This document shows positions 35,471 to 46,381 of a stretch of DNA of 64,000 bases, piece by piece. The position numbers were made by a program, and so were the translations under genes. Numbering within the stretch: position 1 is the stretch's first letter; the number at the start of each line of letters is the position of its first letter. This stretch comes from Ilyomonas sp963847085 (GTDB taxonomy: Bacteria; Bacteroidota; Bacteroidia; Chitinophagales; Chitinophagaceae), in contig CAWJYO010000010.1 of NCBI GenBank assembly GCA_963847085.1, forward strand, positions 62,001 to 126,000. Direction: 5' to 3'. The notes beneath the pieces are model-generated. The model made no database searches, was not told the DNA's origin, and saw nothing but the letters and a program-made list of their open reading frames with translations.

Positions 35471-35965
35471 ATGAGGACATTCAATGTAACTATCAATAAT
35501 AAATCTTATAAAATAGAGGCAGCAGCCGATATGCCTTTGCTTTGGGCAATACGCGATATCATTGGTTTAAAGGGAACCAAATTCGGTTGTGGTATGGCTT
35601 TGTGTGGCGCATGCACAGTGCATTTGGAGGGCAGTCCAATACGTTCCTGTAGCTTTCCGGTTTCGGGCGCAGACGAAAAAAAGATTACTACAATCGAGGG
35701 AATATCCAACGATAGAAGTCATCCGGTTCAAAAAGCATGGATACAACACCAGGTGCCTCAGTGCGGATATTGTCAATCAGGGCAAATCATGTCTGCGGTT
35801 GCGTTGCTTAACCGGAATGCAACACCCACGGATGATGAAATCAGCAATGCCATGGCAGGCAACATTTGCCGGTGTGGCACTTATCAGCGCATTCACGACG
35901 CTATTAAAACGGCCTCAAAAGAAATAGCATCCAATTCTAAAATAAATACCGATGAAAGAAAATAA
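35471..35965 (+). CDS. (2Fe-2S)-binding subunit of a molybdenum hydroxylase (IorA type)
   Basis: A 164-residue small subunit carrying two [2Fe-2S] clusters: a plant-type cluster with Cys40, 45, 48 and 60, and a helical cluster with Cys98, 101, 133 and 135 (QCGYCQSG, NICRCGTYQRIH). It passes electrons from the Mo site. The 3' end overlaps the large-subunit gene by 14 bp, so the two are co-translated. The length and pairing match isoquinoline 1-oxidoreductase and related aldehyde dehydrogenases. Confidence 0.93.
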   Translation: MRTFNVTINNKSYKIEAAADMPLLWAIRDIIGLKGTKFGCGMALCGACTVHLEGSPIRSCSFPVSGADEKKITTIEGISNDRSHPVQKAWIQHQVPQCGYCQSGQIMSAVALLNRNATPTDDEISNAMAGNICRCGTYQRIHDAIKTASKEIASNSKINTDERK

Positions 35966-38135
35966 AAAGCAAACCATTAACAGGCGCAATTTTATTCGTT
36001 TATCGGGCATGACGGGCGCCGTACTCACCATCGGATTTTATTTGGGTTGCAAGAATGGAAAGGATAAAGCCGTGCTCCAAAATATGAGTCATGTGGATCT
36101 GCTTAGTGCAACAGAGCTTTCTCCATTTATTATGATTGATACAAAAGGAAATGTTGCGTTAATCGTTCATAAACCTGAAATGGGGCAGGGTACTTTCCAG
36201 TCAATGCCGTTGATTGTTGCAGAAGAGTTGGGTGTAACGTTGGATCAGGTAACCATAAAACCGGCTGTTGTCAATAAAAAGTATGGAGACATGAGTGTAG
36301 GCGGAAGCAATAGTGTTCGCGGCTCATGGATACTCTTGCGAAAAGCAGGTGCTGCAGCACGTGAAATGCTGGTGGCGGTAGCTGCTAAAAGATGGAACGT
36401 AGCAGCAGACGGCTGTAAAGTGGAAAATGGTTTTGTTATTCAGACAGATGGAAAAGAGCAATTTTCCTTTGGCGAATTGGTGGAGGAAGCCAGCAAATTA
36501 CCCGTTCCAAAAGAGCCTAAATTGAAAGATAGTTCTGCCTTTACGATGATTGGCAAATCGGTGGCACGACCTGATATTCCTTTAAAAGTAGAAGGCAAAG
36601 CTCATTTTGGAATTGATACAATATTGCCGGGAATGTTATATGCGTCGGTAGAACGCTGCCCCATTTTTTATGGTAAAGTGAAATCGTTTGATGATAAAGA
36701 AACGAAAAAAGTTCATGGAGTAAAACATGTGCTGATAGCGGAAAGAAAGAGCGGGAAAAATATGTATTATGGGGTAGCTGTTGTTGCCGATAATTACTAT
36801 GCGGCGGTACAGGGACGTAAAGCTTTAAAAGTTGAATGGGATACAGCAGGCCTGCCATTGGAAAGCACAGAAAATATTTATAAGCGTTTTAATGAGCTGG
36901 CTAAGAGCAACGGTGTAGTAGTAACCAACAGTGGCGATTTTGAAAAGGCATACAATTCATCTGCGAAGCAAATAGAAGCGATATATGAGTTGCCTTTTGC
37001 AGCACATGCTCCCATGGAGCCGCAAAACACCGTAGCGCATGTTACGGCTGACAAGTGTGAAATATGGACGCCAACACAAATTCCCGATGGTGCTGTTGGT
37101 ACACTCAAAGAGTATTTAAAAATGCCTGAAGATAAAATTGAACTGCATTTTACAATGCTTGGTGGCGGTTTTGGAAGAAGATTGTTTGATGATTATATCA
37201 CGGAAGCCGCTTATATCTCGAAGCAGGTAAAAGCCCCGGTAAAAGTGTTGTGGAAACGGGAAGATGATATGACAATGGGACCATTTCGTCCTGGCACGTT
37301 AAGCAGTCTTCGTGGTGGTATAGATGCATCAGGAAAAGTAGTAGCCCTGCAACATAAAGTGGTGGCGCCTTCTATTATGTATAACCAGTTTGGTGCTACC
37401 AACGAAAACAAAAAAGAAGATGAGGGTGCTATGGAGGGCATCAAAGACAACTGGTACGATATTCCAAACGTACTTAACCATAATATTTATGCAGAAGTAA
37501 ACGTGCCGCTTGGCTGGTGGCGAAGTGTGTACTCTTCCACCATCGCTTTTGCACATGAAGGTTTTATTGACGAACTGGCGCATCTGGCACAGAAAGATCC
37601 ATTAGACTTCAGGCTTGGTTTAATCAATAAAAATACACGGGTGAAAAACCTGCTTACTCACTTAAGAGAAGTGAGCGAGTGGGATAAGCCCTTGCCAGCA
37701 GGATGGGGGAAAGGAGTGGCAGTATGGCAATTCTTTGCAGGGCAGGCAGGACATGTGATCTATGTTTCTAAAAAAGACGGTGGAGGAATTAAAATTGAAA
37801 GAGCAATTGCCGTTATTGATTGCGGGTTGGCAGTCAATCCGGATAATGTAAAAGCACAGGTGGAAGGTGGCACTATCATGGCTTTAACGGCAGCCGTAAA
37901 AAATGAAATTACTTTTTCAGAAGGACGCGCGGTGCAAACCAATTTTGATTCGTATCAAATGCTGAGAATGAACGAAGCGCCGCGTGTTGAAGTCTATATT
38001 TATCCCAGCAAAGAAGAACCCGGCGGTGTGGGCGAGCCTGGGCTTCCGCCTGCTGCGCCTGCATTGGCCAACGCTATTTTTGCAGCGACTGGTAAGCGCA
38101 TTCGTAAGCTGCCTTTTGATTTGAATAAAATTTAG
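35952..38135 (+). CDS. Molybdopterin-binding large subunit, xanthine dehydrogenase family (IorB type), Tat-exported
   Basis: 727 residues. The N-terminal twin-arginine signal NRRNFIRLSGMTGAVL is followed by a possible lipobox (FYLGC, Cys33), so the enzyme likely acts outside the cytoplasm or at the membrane. It shows duplicated aldehyde-oxidase Mo-binding domains, with GGGFGRR, the PMEPQNTVA stretch and a C-terminal GGVGEPGLPPAAPALANA that contains the likely catalytic Glu. It hydroxylates aldehydes or N-heterocycles. No FAD subunit or cytochrome is adjacent, as in the Ior type. The electron acceptor is unknown. Confidence 0.92.
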   Translation: MKENKKQTINRRNFIRLSGMTGAVLTIGFYLGCKNGKDKAVLQNMSHVDLLSATELSPFIMIDTKGNVALIVHKPEMGQGTFQSMPLIVAEELGVTLDQVTIKPAVVNKKYGDMSVGGSNSVRGSWILLRKAGAAAREMLVAVAAKRWNVAADGCKVENGFVIQTDGKEQFSFGELVEEASKLPVPKEPKLKDSSAFTMIGKSVARPDIPLKVEGKAHFGIDTILPGMLYASVERCPIFYGKVKSFDDKETKKVHGVKHVLIAERKSGKNMYYGVAVVADNYYAAVQGRKALKVEWDTAGLPLESTENIYKRFNELAKSNGVVVTNSGDFEKAYNSSAKQIEAIYELPFAAHAPMEPQNTVAHVTADKCEIWTPTQIPDGAVGTLKEYLKMPEDKIELHFTMLGGGFGRRLFDDYITEAAYISKQVKAPVKVLWKREDDMTMGPFRPGTLSSLRGGIDASGKVVALQHKVVAPSIMYNQFGATNENKKEDEGAMEGIKDNWYDIPNVLNHNIYAEVNVPLGWWRSVYSSTIAFAHEGFIDELAHLAQKDPLDFRLGLINKNTRVKNLLTHLREVSEWDKPLPAGWGKGVAVWQFFAGQAGHVIYVSKKDGGGIKIERAIAVIDCGLAVNPDNVKAQVEGGTIMALTAAVKNEITFSEGRAVQTNFDSYQMLRMNEAPRVEVYIYPSKEEPGGVGEPGLPPAAPALANAIFAATGKRIRKLPFDLNKI

Positions 38136-38144
38136 AAGAACACT

Positions 38145-38204
38145 GTTATTCTTTCATATCAACTGCTATTTTCCCGAATGAAAGGATAACTGTTTTGTTT
38201 TTGC
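38145..38204 (+). terminator. Terminator after the oxidoreductase pair
   Basis: A 13-bp stem gttattctttcat / atgaaaggataac (38145-38157 with 38178-38190, one G-T pair), then tgttttgtttttgc. The tail is a near copy of the recurrent word. Confidence 0.6.
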
Positions 38205-38247
38205 TGCTTTTTACTACCAATTCAGTTTGAAAGCAATACTCCTTCTT

Positions 38248-38284
38248 CATTCCGCCCCAACAATTCTGTTAGGGCCGCCATTTG
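38248..38284. repeat. Palindromic element, copy A (CGCCCCAA type)
   Basis: Hairpin gccccaaca / tgttagggc with loop attc and one mismatch. It is closely similar to the element at 40709-40742 on the other side of the prolyl oligopeptidase gene. Confidence 0.55.
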
Positions 38285-38327
38285 GTTTTGCCCGATAATC
38301 GCTCTTGCAGGCGGCTTTGTGCGGAAC

Positions 38328-38369
38328 CTGATGATTGATGAATGAAGATGTTGAAATGAAGTGAAGATG
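38328..38369. repeat. Heptad array
   Basis: In-phase 7-mers ctgatga, ttgatga, atgaaga, tgttgaa, atgaagt, gaagatg. Confidence 0.55.
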
Positions 38370-38547
38370 TTTACAAAAAGAAAACGGTTTCAAATTTATA
38401 AGAGCAGATTTCGCGCAAAGTCCTTATTGTCTTGATAAAAGTTTGAGTTCGTTTTCAAGGAATTTTAGGAATGACATCAACTCCAAATCTTCCTTCCAAA
38501 AATCTGCACAAAAACAAACTCATCTTCTATTTTATTACTTTCACTTT

Positions 38548-40674
38548 ATGAAAAAAACATTCTTTGCCATATTTGCAATTAGCATGAGCCTACATACAAT
38601 AGCACAAAAGCCCGGCGCATTTACGGACACTTATCCCACTACAAAAACGGTAGAGCAAACGGATGATTTTTTTGGAACGAAAGTGAGCGATCCTTACCGT
38701 TGGTTAGAGAACGATACGGCTGCCGATACGAAGGAATGGGTGAAAGAGCAGGTAGCCGTTACACAAGCGTATTTAAGCAAAATTCCTTTTCGCGATGCAA
38801 TAAAAAAACGCCTTACCGAATTGTGGAACTATGAAAAGTTTTCGGCTCCGTTTAAAGAAGGCAGCTATACTTATTTTTATAAAAACGATGGTTTGCAAAA
38901 CCAGGCTGTTTTATACCGCGAAAGGGGAGATGGCAAGCCGGAAATGTTTTTAGACCCGAACAAATTCTCAGCCGATGGCACTACATCGTTAGCTGGCATT
39001 GCCTTTACGCACGATGGTTCTTTAGCAGCATACCAAATATCGGAAGGTGGAAGCGATTGGCGCAAGGTGATTGTAATCAATACATCAAGCGTGCAACAAA
39101 TAGATGATACATTGAAGGATGTAAAATTTAGTGGCATTGCCTGGAATAAAAATGATGGCTTTTATTACAGCAGTTACGATAAGCCAAAAGAAGGAAGCCA
39201 GCTTTCGGGTAAAACGCAATTTCATAAATTGTATTACCATAAATTAGGCACAAAACAAACAGAAGATAAACTCATATTCGGCGGCGAACAAACACCACGC
39301 AGATACATTGGCGCTCATGTTACGGAAGACCAGCAATGGCTGGTAATTTCGGCAGCCAATGCTACGTATGGCAATGAGTTGTACCTGCAAAATCTGGCAA
39401 AACCAAACGCGCCGATTGTACCCATTGTTACGGGTTTTGATTTTGAGCAAAACGTTGAATATAGTAACAACGGCAAGCTGTTTATTGCTACCAACCGCAA
39501 CGCACCTAACCGCAAACTGGTGGTTGCAGATGCAGCCACACCAACGCCTGAACACTGGAAAGATTTAATAGCGGAGACAAAGTTTCCGTTAAGCATAACA
39601 ACCGGCGGTGGAAAGCTGTTTGCACAATACATCAAAGACGCTGTTTCGGAAGTTGCGCAGTATAATTTAGATGGCAAGCTGGAGAAAACGATACAGCTTC
39701 CCGGCCTTGGAACAGCCAGTGGGTTTAGTGGTAAAAGTGACGAAAAAGAAGTGTATTACAGCTTTACTTCTTATGTATATCCGCCTACTATTTCTAAGTA
39801 TGATATTGCATCGCGCACTTCAACCATTTATAAAAAACCAAACGTTCAGTTCAACCCTTCCGATTACGAAAGCAAACAGGTGTTTTATACCTCGAAAGAT
39901 GGTACTAAAATACCTATGATTATTACGCATAAAAAGGGTATTGTTTTAAATGGTAAAAATCCAACCATGCTTTATGGATATGGTGGATTTAATATCAGTC
40001 TTACACCTGCATTTAGCATTAGTAATCTTGTGTTTATGGAGAGTGGTGGCGTGTATGCTGTGCCCAACATTCGCGGTGGTGGCGAATATGGCGACGCGTG
40101 GCACAATGCAGGCATCAAAAGGGAAAAGCAAAATGTGTTTGATGATTTTATTGCCGCCGCCGAGTTTTTAATCAAAGACAACATTACATCAACCGATTAC
40201 CTCTCTATTTCGGGCGGCTCAAACGGCGGTTTGTTGATTGGTGCTTGTATGACGCAACGACCCGATTTATACCGCGTTTGCTTTCCTGCTGTAGGTGTGT
40301 TAGATATGCTTCGTTATCATAAATTCACAGCCGGTGCAGGCTGGTCTTACGATTATGGTACGGCAGATGATAACAAGGAAATGTTTAACTATCTTCTTCA
40401 TTATTCACCCGTTCACAATGTAAAAAAGGGCACTTGCTATCCTGCAACAATGGTGAGCACTGCCGACCACGATGACCGTGTAGTACCTGCTCATTCGTTT
40501 AAGTTTGGTTCGGCATTGCAGGCAGCGCAAAGTTGTTCTAACCCGATACTCATGAACATTGAAACGAAAGCAGGCCACGGCGCAGGTAAACCTACATCTA
40601 TGCTTATTCTGGAACAGGCAGATAAGTGGGCATTTTTGTTTTATAATATGGGATTGAACTATGGTGAGAAATAG
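38548..40674 (+). CDS. Prolyl oligopeptidase (S9A), exported
   Basis: Cleaves short peptides after proline. 708 residues with a signal peptide (MKKTFFAIFAISMSLHTIAQ), an N-terminal arm (DPYRWLEND), a seven-bladed propeller and the C-terminal alpha/beta hydrolase domain. The catalytic residues are Ser558 (GGSNGGLL), an Asp in DHDDRVVP (640-643) and His677 (AGHGAG). The start is the ATG at 38548; the longer frame to 38443 runs through non-coding sequence. It probably acts in the periplasm. Confidence 0.95.
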   Translation: MKKTFFAIFAISMSLHTIAQKPGAFTDTYPTTKTVEQTDDFFGTKVSDPYRWLENDTAADTKEWVKEQVAVTQAYLSKIPFRDAIKKRLTELWNYEKFSAPFKEGSYTYFYKNDGLQNQAVLYRERGDGKPEMFLDPNKFSADGTTSLAGIAFTHDGSLAAYQISEGGSDWRKVIVINTSSVQQIDDTLKDVKFSGIAWNKNDGFYYSSYDKPKEGSQLSGKTQFHKLYYHKLGTKQTEDKLIFGGEQTPRRYIGAHVTEDQQWLVISAANATYGNELYLQNLAKPNAPIVPIVTGFDFEQNVEYSNNGKLFIATNRNAPNRKLVVADAATPTPEHWKDLIAETKFPLSITTGGGKLFAQYIKDAVSEVAQYNLDGKLEKTIQLPGLGTASGFSGKSDEKEVYYSFTSYVYPPTISKYDIASRTSTIYKKPNVQFNPSDYESKQVFYTSKDGTKIPMIITHKKGIVLNGKNPTMLYGYGGFNISLTPAFSISNLVFMESGGVYAVPNIRGGGEYGDAWHNAGIKREKQNVFDDFIAAAEFLIKDNITSTDYLSISGGSNGGLLIGACMTQRPDLYRVCFPAVGVLDMLRYHKFTAGAGWSYDYGTADDNKEMFNYLLHYSPVHNVKKGTCYPATMVSTADHDDRVVPAHSFKFGSALQAAQSCSNPILMNIETKAGHGAGKPTSMLILEQADKWAFLFYNMGLNYGEK

Positions 40675-41507
40675 AATAATAGCTTAGTTCAGAAAATCAG
40701 CCTTTCATCATTTCGCCCCAATAATACTGTTGAGGCGAAATGACGTAAACGGCATTATTTGCATTTCAATTTATTATTACTTTTCCCCTGTTATCAGAAG
40801 TTTGTTTTTGCCACTATTTTCTTTTCCGTTTTCTTTTATAGGTAGCGCAATTCTGGTTATCCGGCTAATGAAGTTATATAATTTTATCGGGCGGTAGTTC
40901 GGTATTAAACGCAAAAAACAGCACTTCAGTTAACGCAAATCTTTGTTCAGTAAATCTATCCTTACACATAATGCAAAGCGTTTTAATTTGCAATTCGTGT
41001 GAGAAGAGAAGTGAATCTTTATATCCCAATTTTTTAAAAGAAAACCTTACAATTTATTACAGTAGTGCATTAGTTAGCAAATACCTTATTCTAATAGTTT
41101 CTCATGTGCATAATTAAAATATGTACACACGGGCCTTGTTTACACTTGGCCCTCATTTTTTATAGCAAGTCTTGTGTACGTTTTGTTGCGTATGCACAAT
41201 GAACACCCGCCTGTTTCATCTGTTCATCATCGCCTGATTTAGCTATCTGTTTTTAAGATTGGTTGAGATTAGTTTGTATAAAATAATGCCAGCATTATTT
41301 CGGCAAAAATAATAGGAAGGTTTACAGTAAAAGCGGCCATTTGTTGCTTATTTCTTCGGTAATTGATTTTATGGTTTTGACATAAAAAAATCCCGCTTCA
41401 GTTTTTTTCAGCCCTTTAAATAACAGCACTCTTCCACAAGAGTTTGTCATTCTCATAATGGTTTCTTTCCATGCTTTGAAACCAGTCAATCTTTAAAAAT
41501 AATCTGA
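40675..41507. other. 833-bp gene-free spacer before the SusC gene
   Basis: It contains a strong palindrome (40709-40742), gtttgttttt at 40800-40809 and a weak hairpin with T-run (gggcc / ggccc, 41131-41160). No gene or clear promoter was found in the rest, which is AT-rich and may hold the control region of the SusC/SusD genes. Confidence 0.5.
40709..40742. repeat. Palindromic element, copy B (CGCCCCAA type)
   Basis: Arms catttcgccccaa (40709-40721) and ttgaggcgaaatg (40730-40742) pair with one mismatch around an 8-nt loop. It may also act as a terminator for the peptidase gene, 34 bp upstream. Confidence 0.65.
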
Positions 41508-44500
41508 ATGACTAAAACGATTCTACTTTTTTTTGCGCTGATTATTTCACTGGGAGTAATTGCGCAAACAGCCATTACAGGAACTGTTGTGGATGAAAAA
41601 AATGCTCCTGTACCTTATGCTTCTATCACCATTAAGAACACAAAAAGGGGAGCACAGGCTGATGAGAAGGGTAATTTTAAAATTGAAGCGACAACAGGGC
41701 AAACGCTTGTTATTACTGCAATAAATTTTGCGCCGCAGGAAGTCCAAATTACGGGAACAGGTGCGCTTACGATTCAATTAAAATCCGGCGACCAGACTTT
41801 GAATGAAGTGGTGGTAACTGCGCTTGGCATTAGAAGAGAGCGAAGAGAATTAGGCACCGCAACGCAAACCATAAACTCAGACCAGTTAAACAAATCAGGA
41901 ACAGGCAATGCTTTGAGTGAGCTGGAAGGAAAGGCCTCTGGTTTAACTGTTATTAACAGTACCGGCGACCCTGGCGGTGGAACTTACATACGTTTACGGG
42001 GCGTTACATCTATCACAGGCAATAACCAGCCTTTGATGGTGGTTGATGGTGTGCCGATAGATAATTCGGTAAATAGTTACGATCCAACAAATTCGGGTTT
42101 TCAGGCATCCGGGGCCGGCGGTGATTTAACGGGTGGAGCACAACCTACTAACCGCGGCACAGACCTTAACCCGGACGATATAGAATCAATCACAGTGCTG
42201 AAAGGCCCTGCTGCTACTGCATTGTATGGCATACAGGCCGCCAGCGGCGCAATCGTTATTACAACAAAAAAGGGAAGTGGCAGGCGCGGCACAAGTGTGG
42301 TGCTCAACTCATCAGTAACCATTGATAAAGTGAGCCAGTTGCCTCCCTTGCAGGACAAATATTCGCAAGGCAACGGAGGAAAATATTCGCCACCCGAAGC
42401 AGGAGGTTCTATATCCTGGGGTGCTGCTATAGACACTTTATTTTGGAATGGCGCAACAGATTATCCTTTTGATAAGCACGGAAATATTGTGGGCAAGTCG
42501 GACCCTACAGCTAAAATCCCTGTAACACCGTATGACCGCTATTCATTTTTTAAAACAGGAGTAACGTATAACAACAATATTGCTGTATCAGGCAGCAGTG
42601 CAAACGAAAAGTCATCGTATCGGTTATCGTTAGGCAATCTTTCTCAAACGGGTATTATTCCTAAAAGCAAATATTCTAAGAGCACATTTAGTTTAACGGG
42701 TCAATCAGCCATTACTGATAAGTTGACTGCATCTGCAGGTCTTACTTATACCAATTCAGCCAACAATAAAACACAGCAAGGGTCACAATTATCCGGTGTA
42801 ATGTTAGGGCTTGTAAGAACGCCCGCAACGTTTGACAATTCAAACGGTTTATCTGATCCTGCTAATAATCCTGCATCATATACTCTGCCTGATGGTACAC
42901 AAAGAAATTATAGAGGCGGCAGCGGTTACGATAATCCATACTGGGTTGTAAATAAAGACCCCTTTATTTCAGACCTGGATCGTGTATTTGGTTTTGGACA
43001 AGTAAACTATCAACTGCTTAACTGGATGAATTTAACTTACCGCGTTGGCGGCGATATTTATACACAAAAAGATAAGAACGCTTATGATATTAATTCAAAC
43101 CAGTTTGTAAATGGTGCCGTTTTTTTAACTGATTATACCAACCGGCAGTTCAATTCAGATTTTACCATCAATATGCAAAAAACATTTTCGAGTGACTGGT
43201 CTGGTTCTTTATTATTAGGACATAATTATTTTACTTTAAATCAAAGCAATCTTTACGCGCAAGGCACCACTTTGCTTGTGCCTGGCTTTTTAGATATCTC
43301 AAATGCAACTTCTTATTTAAGCAGCGAAACAAAAGTGAGGAAGCGCACGATGGCTTTTTATGGACAGGCAGAGTTAAACTACAAAAAAGAATTGTACTTA
43401 ACCATTACCGGTCGCAGAGAAACATCATCCACTTTACCGGCTGCCAACAATTCGTTCTTTTATCCTTCGTTTAGTTTAGGATGGGTATTTACAGAATTGC
43501 CTGCATTTAAAAATAGTCGCGTGCTTTCGTTTGGTAAGTTAAGGGCATCTTTTGCACAGGTTGGTAAAGATGCACCTGTTTATGCATTAACCACACCATT
43601 TTACTCCAACGGCTTTTAAAGACGGTTTTACAAACGGCATTAATTTTCCAATTAACGGCGTAGGTGGTTATCAAATAAGTTCTGCGATTACCACAATAGG
43701 TAATCCTGGTTTAAAGCCTGAAAATACTTACTCTTATGAGTTAGGTGCAGACCTTTCGTTTCTGCAAAGCAGGTTAGGTTTAAACGCAACCGTTTATTAC
43801 AGCAAATCAACCGATGTCATTTTTCCAACGTCAATTCCTTATTCAACAGGCTATGCTGCAAAGCTTTTAAATGCGGCATCTATAAGCAATAAAGGACTTG
43901 AAATAACATTAAACACAACACCTATTAAAACAGCAAAAGGATTGCGTTGGGATGTGAATTTTAACTGGTCGAGAAACCTGAATAAAGTATTGGCATTAAC
44001 AGCAGGCATTGACCGGTTTTTTGTTGCAGGCTTTGGTGGCGGAGAAGCTGAAATTGATGCCGTTGCAGGTCAGCCATTTGGTGTTATTTATGGAAGTACG
44101 ACTCCGCATAGTGTATTAACAAATTTGAAAAGTCCATTGCTAATTTCTGATGATAAAAACAGTCCTGATTATGGAATGCCTTTATATGGAGGACAAGGTC
44201 CTAACCAGGTAATTGGAAATACAAATCCCGACTGGATTGGTTCTGTAATCAGTACTCTTACTTACAAAGGATTTTCTTTCGGTTTTCAGATTGATATACG
44301 CCATGGTGGCGATATGTGGAATGGAACCAGAGGAGCTATTGGCAAACAAAGGCACCGCAGGAGAAACAGCCAACAGAGGAACGCCAACTGTTTTTAAAGG
44401 ACTGTTAGGACACCTTGATGCGAATGGTAATGTTGCTCACTTTGATAAGAATGGTAATGAGGTGGCAGGCCCTGGTGATGCAGAATACCATGCAAAGTTC

Positions 44501-44813
44501 TTACAGCCAGTTCTACTGGCAAAATGTAGGCAGCAGTTTTGTTGCTGGCCAGGAAACGGATGTTGAAAACGCCGGGTTTACAAGAGTGCGTCAGGCAAGC
44601 CTTACCTACCAGTTACCAAATTCGGTTTTTGGAAAAAAGAGGGTTACTAATATATCCCTGACTGTTTTTGCAAACAATCTTTTCTTGTGGACGAAGTATG
44701 ATGGTGTTGACCCTGAAACAAGCCTGGCTGGTCCCGTTAATGCTCAAGGCCTGGATTATTTCAACAATCCCGGAACTAAAAGTTATGGTATCCGTTTAAA
44801 CCTTGGTTTATAA
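41508..44813 (+). pseudogene. SusC/RagA-family TonB-linked outer-membrane protein, three frameshifts
   Basis: Outer-membrane nutrient importer. The first frame (703 codons) has a signal peptide, a carboxypeptidase-like beta domain (ITGTVVDEKNAPVPYAS), a TonB box region (LNEVVVTALG), a plug (YGIQAASGAIVITTKKG) and part of the barrel. The barrel continues in other frames: breaks near 43610, 44341 and 44501 are each repaired by removing one base (extra g, g, t), restoring for example TPFYSNAFKDGFTNG. The C-terminus ends SYGIRLNLGL. With three breaks it is either decayed or mis-sequenced. It is followed by a SusD gene. Substrate unknown; a glycan is only the family default. Confidence 0.88.
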
Positions 44814-44830
44814 ACAATAAAACGCTCACA

Positions 44831-46187
44831 ATGAAGTTTCATAAAATAGCTTTTCTGTTAATCGGTGGTATCATTATCGCAACAACGGCATGTAAAAAAA
44901 CATTTTTTACAGATATCAATAACAATCCAAACGTACCTCCAAGCGTAGGCCCTGCTTTAATTTTATCAACTACCGAAGCAGCATTAGCTTACACACAAGG
45001 TGGTGATTTCTCAAGGTTCGCTTCGTTGTTTATGCAGCAGGTAGTTAGGCACCAACAGCCAGTCTCAGGCGTATTATCAATACGGTTTAAACGCCGGTGC
45101 TTTCGATAATCTGTGGCCGGACATTTATACTTCTGTAATGGAAAACGATGATACGCTAATGCATGAATCAGATAAAAACGGGTACAATGCATATAGTGGT
45201 ATTTCCAGAATTATTATGGCTTATACATTACAGATAACTGTTGATGCGTGGGGAAGTGTTCCTTATTCACAAGCACTTCAGGCAATGCAAACCTGCATCC
45301 TGCTTATGATAATGATAAGGCTTTGTATGATACTATCGCAAGTCTTATTGATGTTGCTATTGCACAGTTGAACAACACAGACCCTGGCGTCTTAACTCCT
45401 GGACTCTGAAGATTTTATTTATAATGGTGATGCATCGAAATGGATAAAGTTTGGCCATGCTATTAAAGCACGCTTATACATTCATCAAAGCAAAGGTAAT
45501 GCTGATATGGCTACCAAGGCATTGGATGAAATCAGCCAGTCTTTCCAAAGTAATGATGACAATGCTGTTTATTTTTTTGGTACTTCAGAAACAGCGGCTA
45601 ACCCTTGGTACCAGTTTTTTACACAACGCCCCGGCGATGAGGCTTTTGAAGGAGGCACACTATCGCAGATGTTGTTAGATTTGAATGATCCAAGGTATCC
45701 ATTGTATAATCTTGACAGCACGGATGCGAACGGTAATCCAATAAGTTATTATAATAAAATCAATTCACCCGTTGAGTTTATTACTTATGATGAGTTGCAG
45801 TTTGTGAAAGCCGAAGCCACGCTGAGAACAAGCGGTAATTTTGCAGAAGCGCAAACCTATTTTCAAAATGCGATAAAAGCAAACATGGATAAACTTGGAA
45901 TCGCTCCAACAACAGCAAATACATATATTGCAGCAAACGGAACTTTGCCAACAACCAGTGTTGATTCAGCCATAAGCAAAGTAGCAAGCCAGGAATACAT
46001 TGCATTGTTTTTAAACCCCGAAGCATGGACATTGTGGCGCCGCACAGGCAGCCCAAATCTTCAACCTGTGTCAGGTACAGCCATTCCACGCCGTTTGTTA
46101 TATCCGCAAAGCGAAATATCGTTTAACAGTGCCAATGTTCCTGCATCTGTAACTTTGTTTTCGCCTAAAATATTCTGGGATAAATAA
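44831..46187 (+). pseudogene. SusD/RagB-family surface lipoprotein, three frameshifts
   Basis: Partner of the SusC protein; binds substrate at the cell surface. The N-terminal signal and lipobox are IIIATTACKK. Helical SusD repeats continue through four frame segments. Breaks lie near 45058 (one extra c), 45281 (one base missing) and 45403 (one extra c). Repairing them gives a continuous product of about 450 residues, including AYYQYGLNAGAFDNLW and GNANLHPAYDNDKALYD. The last segment ends SPKIFWDK. The pairing with SusC, 17 bp apart, is standard. Confidence 0.85.
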
Positions 46188-46340
46188 TTACCGAAGCCTT
46201 AAAAAATGAGATAATTTATTAGCTATAATCGCTGACCAGGATGCCAATACAGTAAGTGGATTTAAAAAATGAGTAAAAACAAACATCGGCTGGATTTTGA
46301 TTAGACACCAAAATGAAGTGAAGAAACTTCCCTAATTGTA

Positions 46341-46381
46341 AAAGCAATTAACTGATACTTAAAAAATCAGTTAATTGCTTT
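46341..46381. terminator. Bidirectional terminator between SusD and a kinase gene
   Basis: A perfect 16-bp stem (46341-46356 with 46366-46381), 9-nt loop, A-run left and T-run right. The right arm overlaps the last codons of the minus-strand kinase gene. Confidence 0.88.

Larger units (their letters stand above)
38136..38547. other. 412-bp spacer: terminator, palindrome, heptad array, recurrent word
   Basis: No gene seen. It contains a terminator for the oxidoreductase (38145-38204), a palindrome (38248-38284), a heptad array (38328-38369) and aaaaacaaac at 38510-38519, about 28 bp before the prolyl oligopeptidase start. Confidence 0.6.

Noticed and set aside
41131..41160. Hairpin with T-run as a terminator of a hidden gene before SusC
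   Set aside because: Only five clean pairs and no ORF or RNA-like structure upstream; kept as a note in the spacer entry.
43942..44813. Separate small genes after SusC
   Set aside because: They are the barrel continuation of SusC in shifted frames; each junction is repaired by one base.
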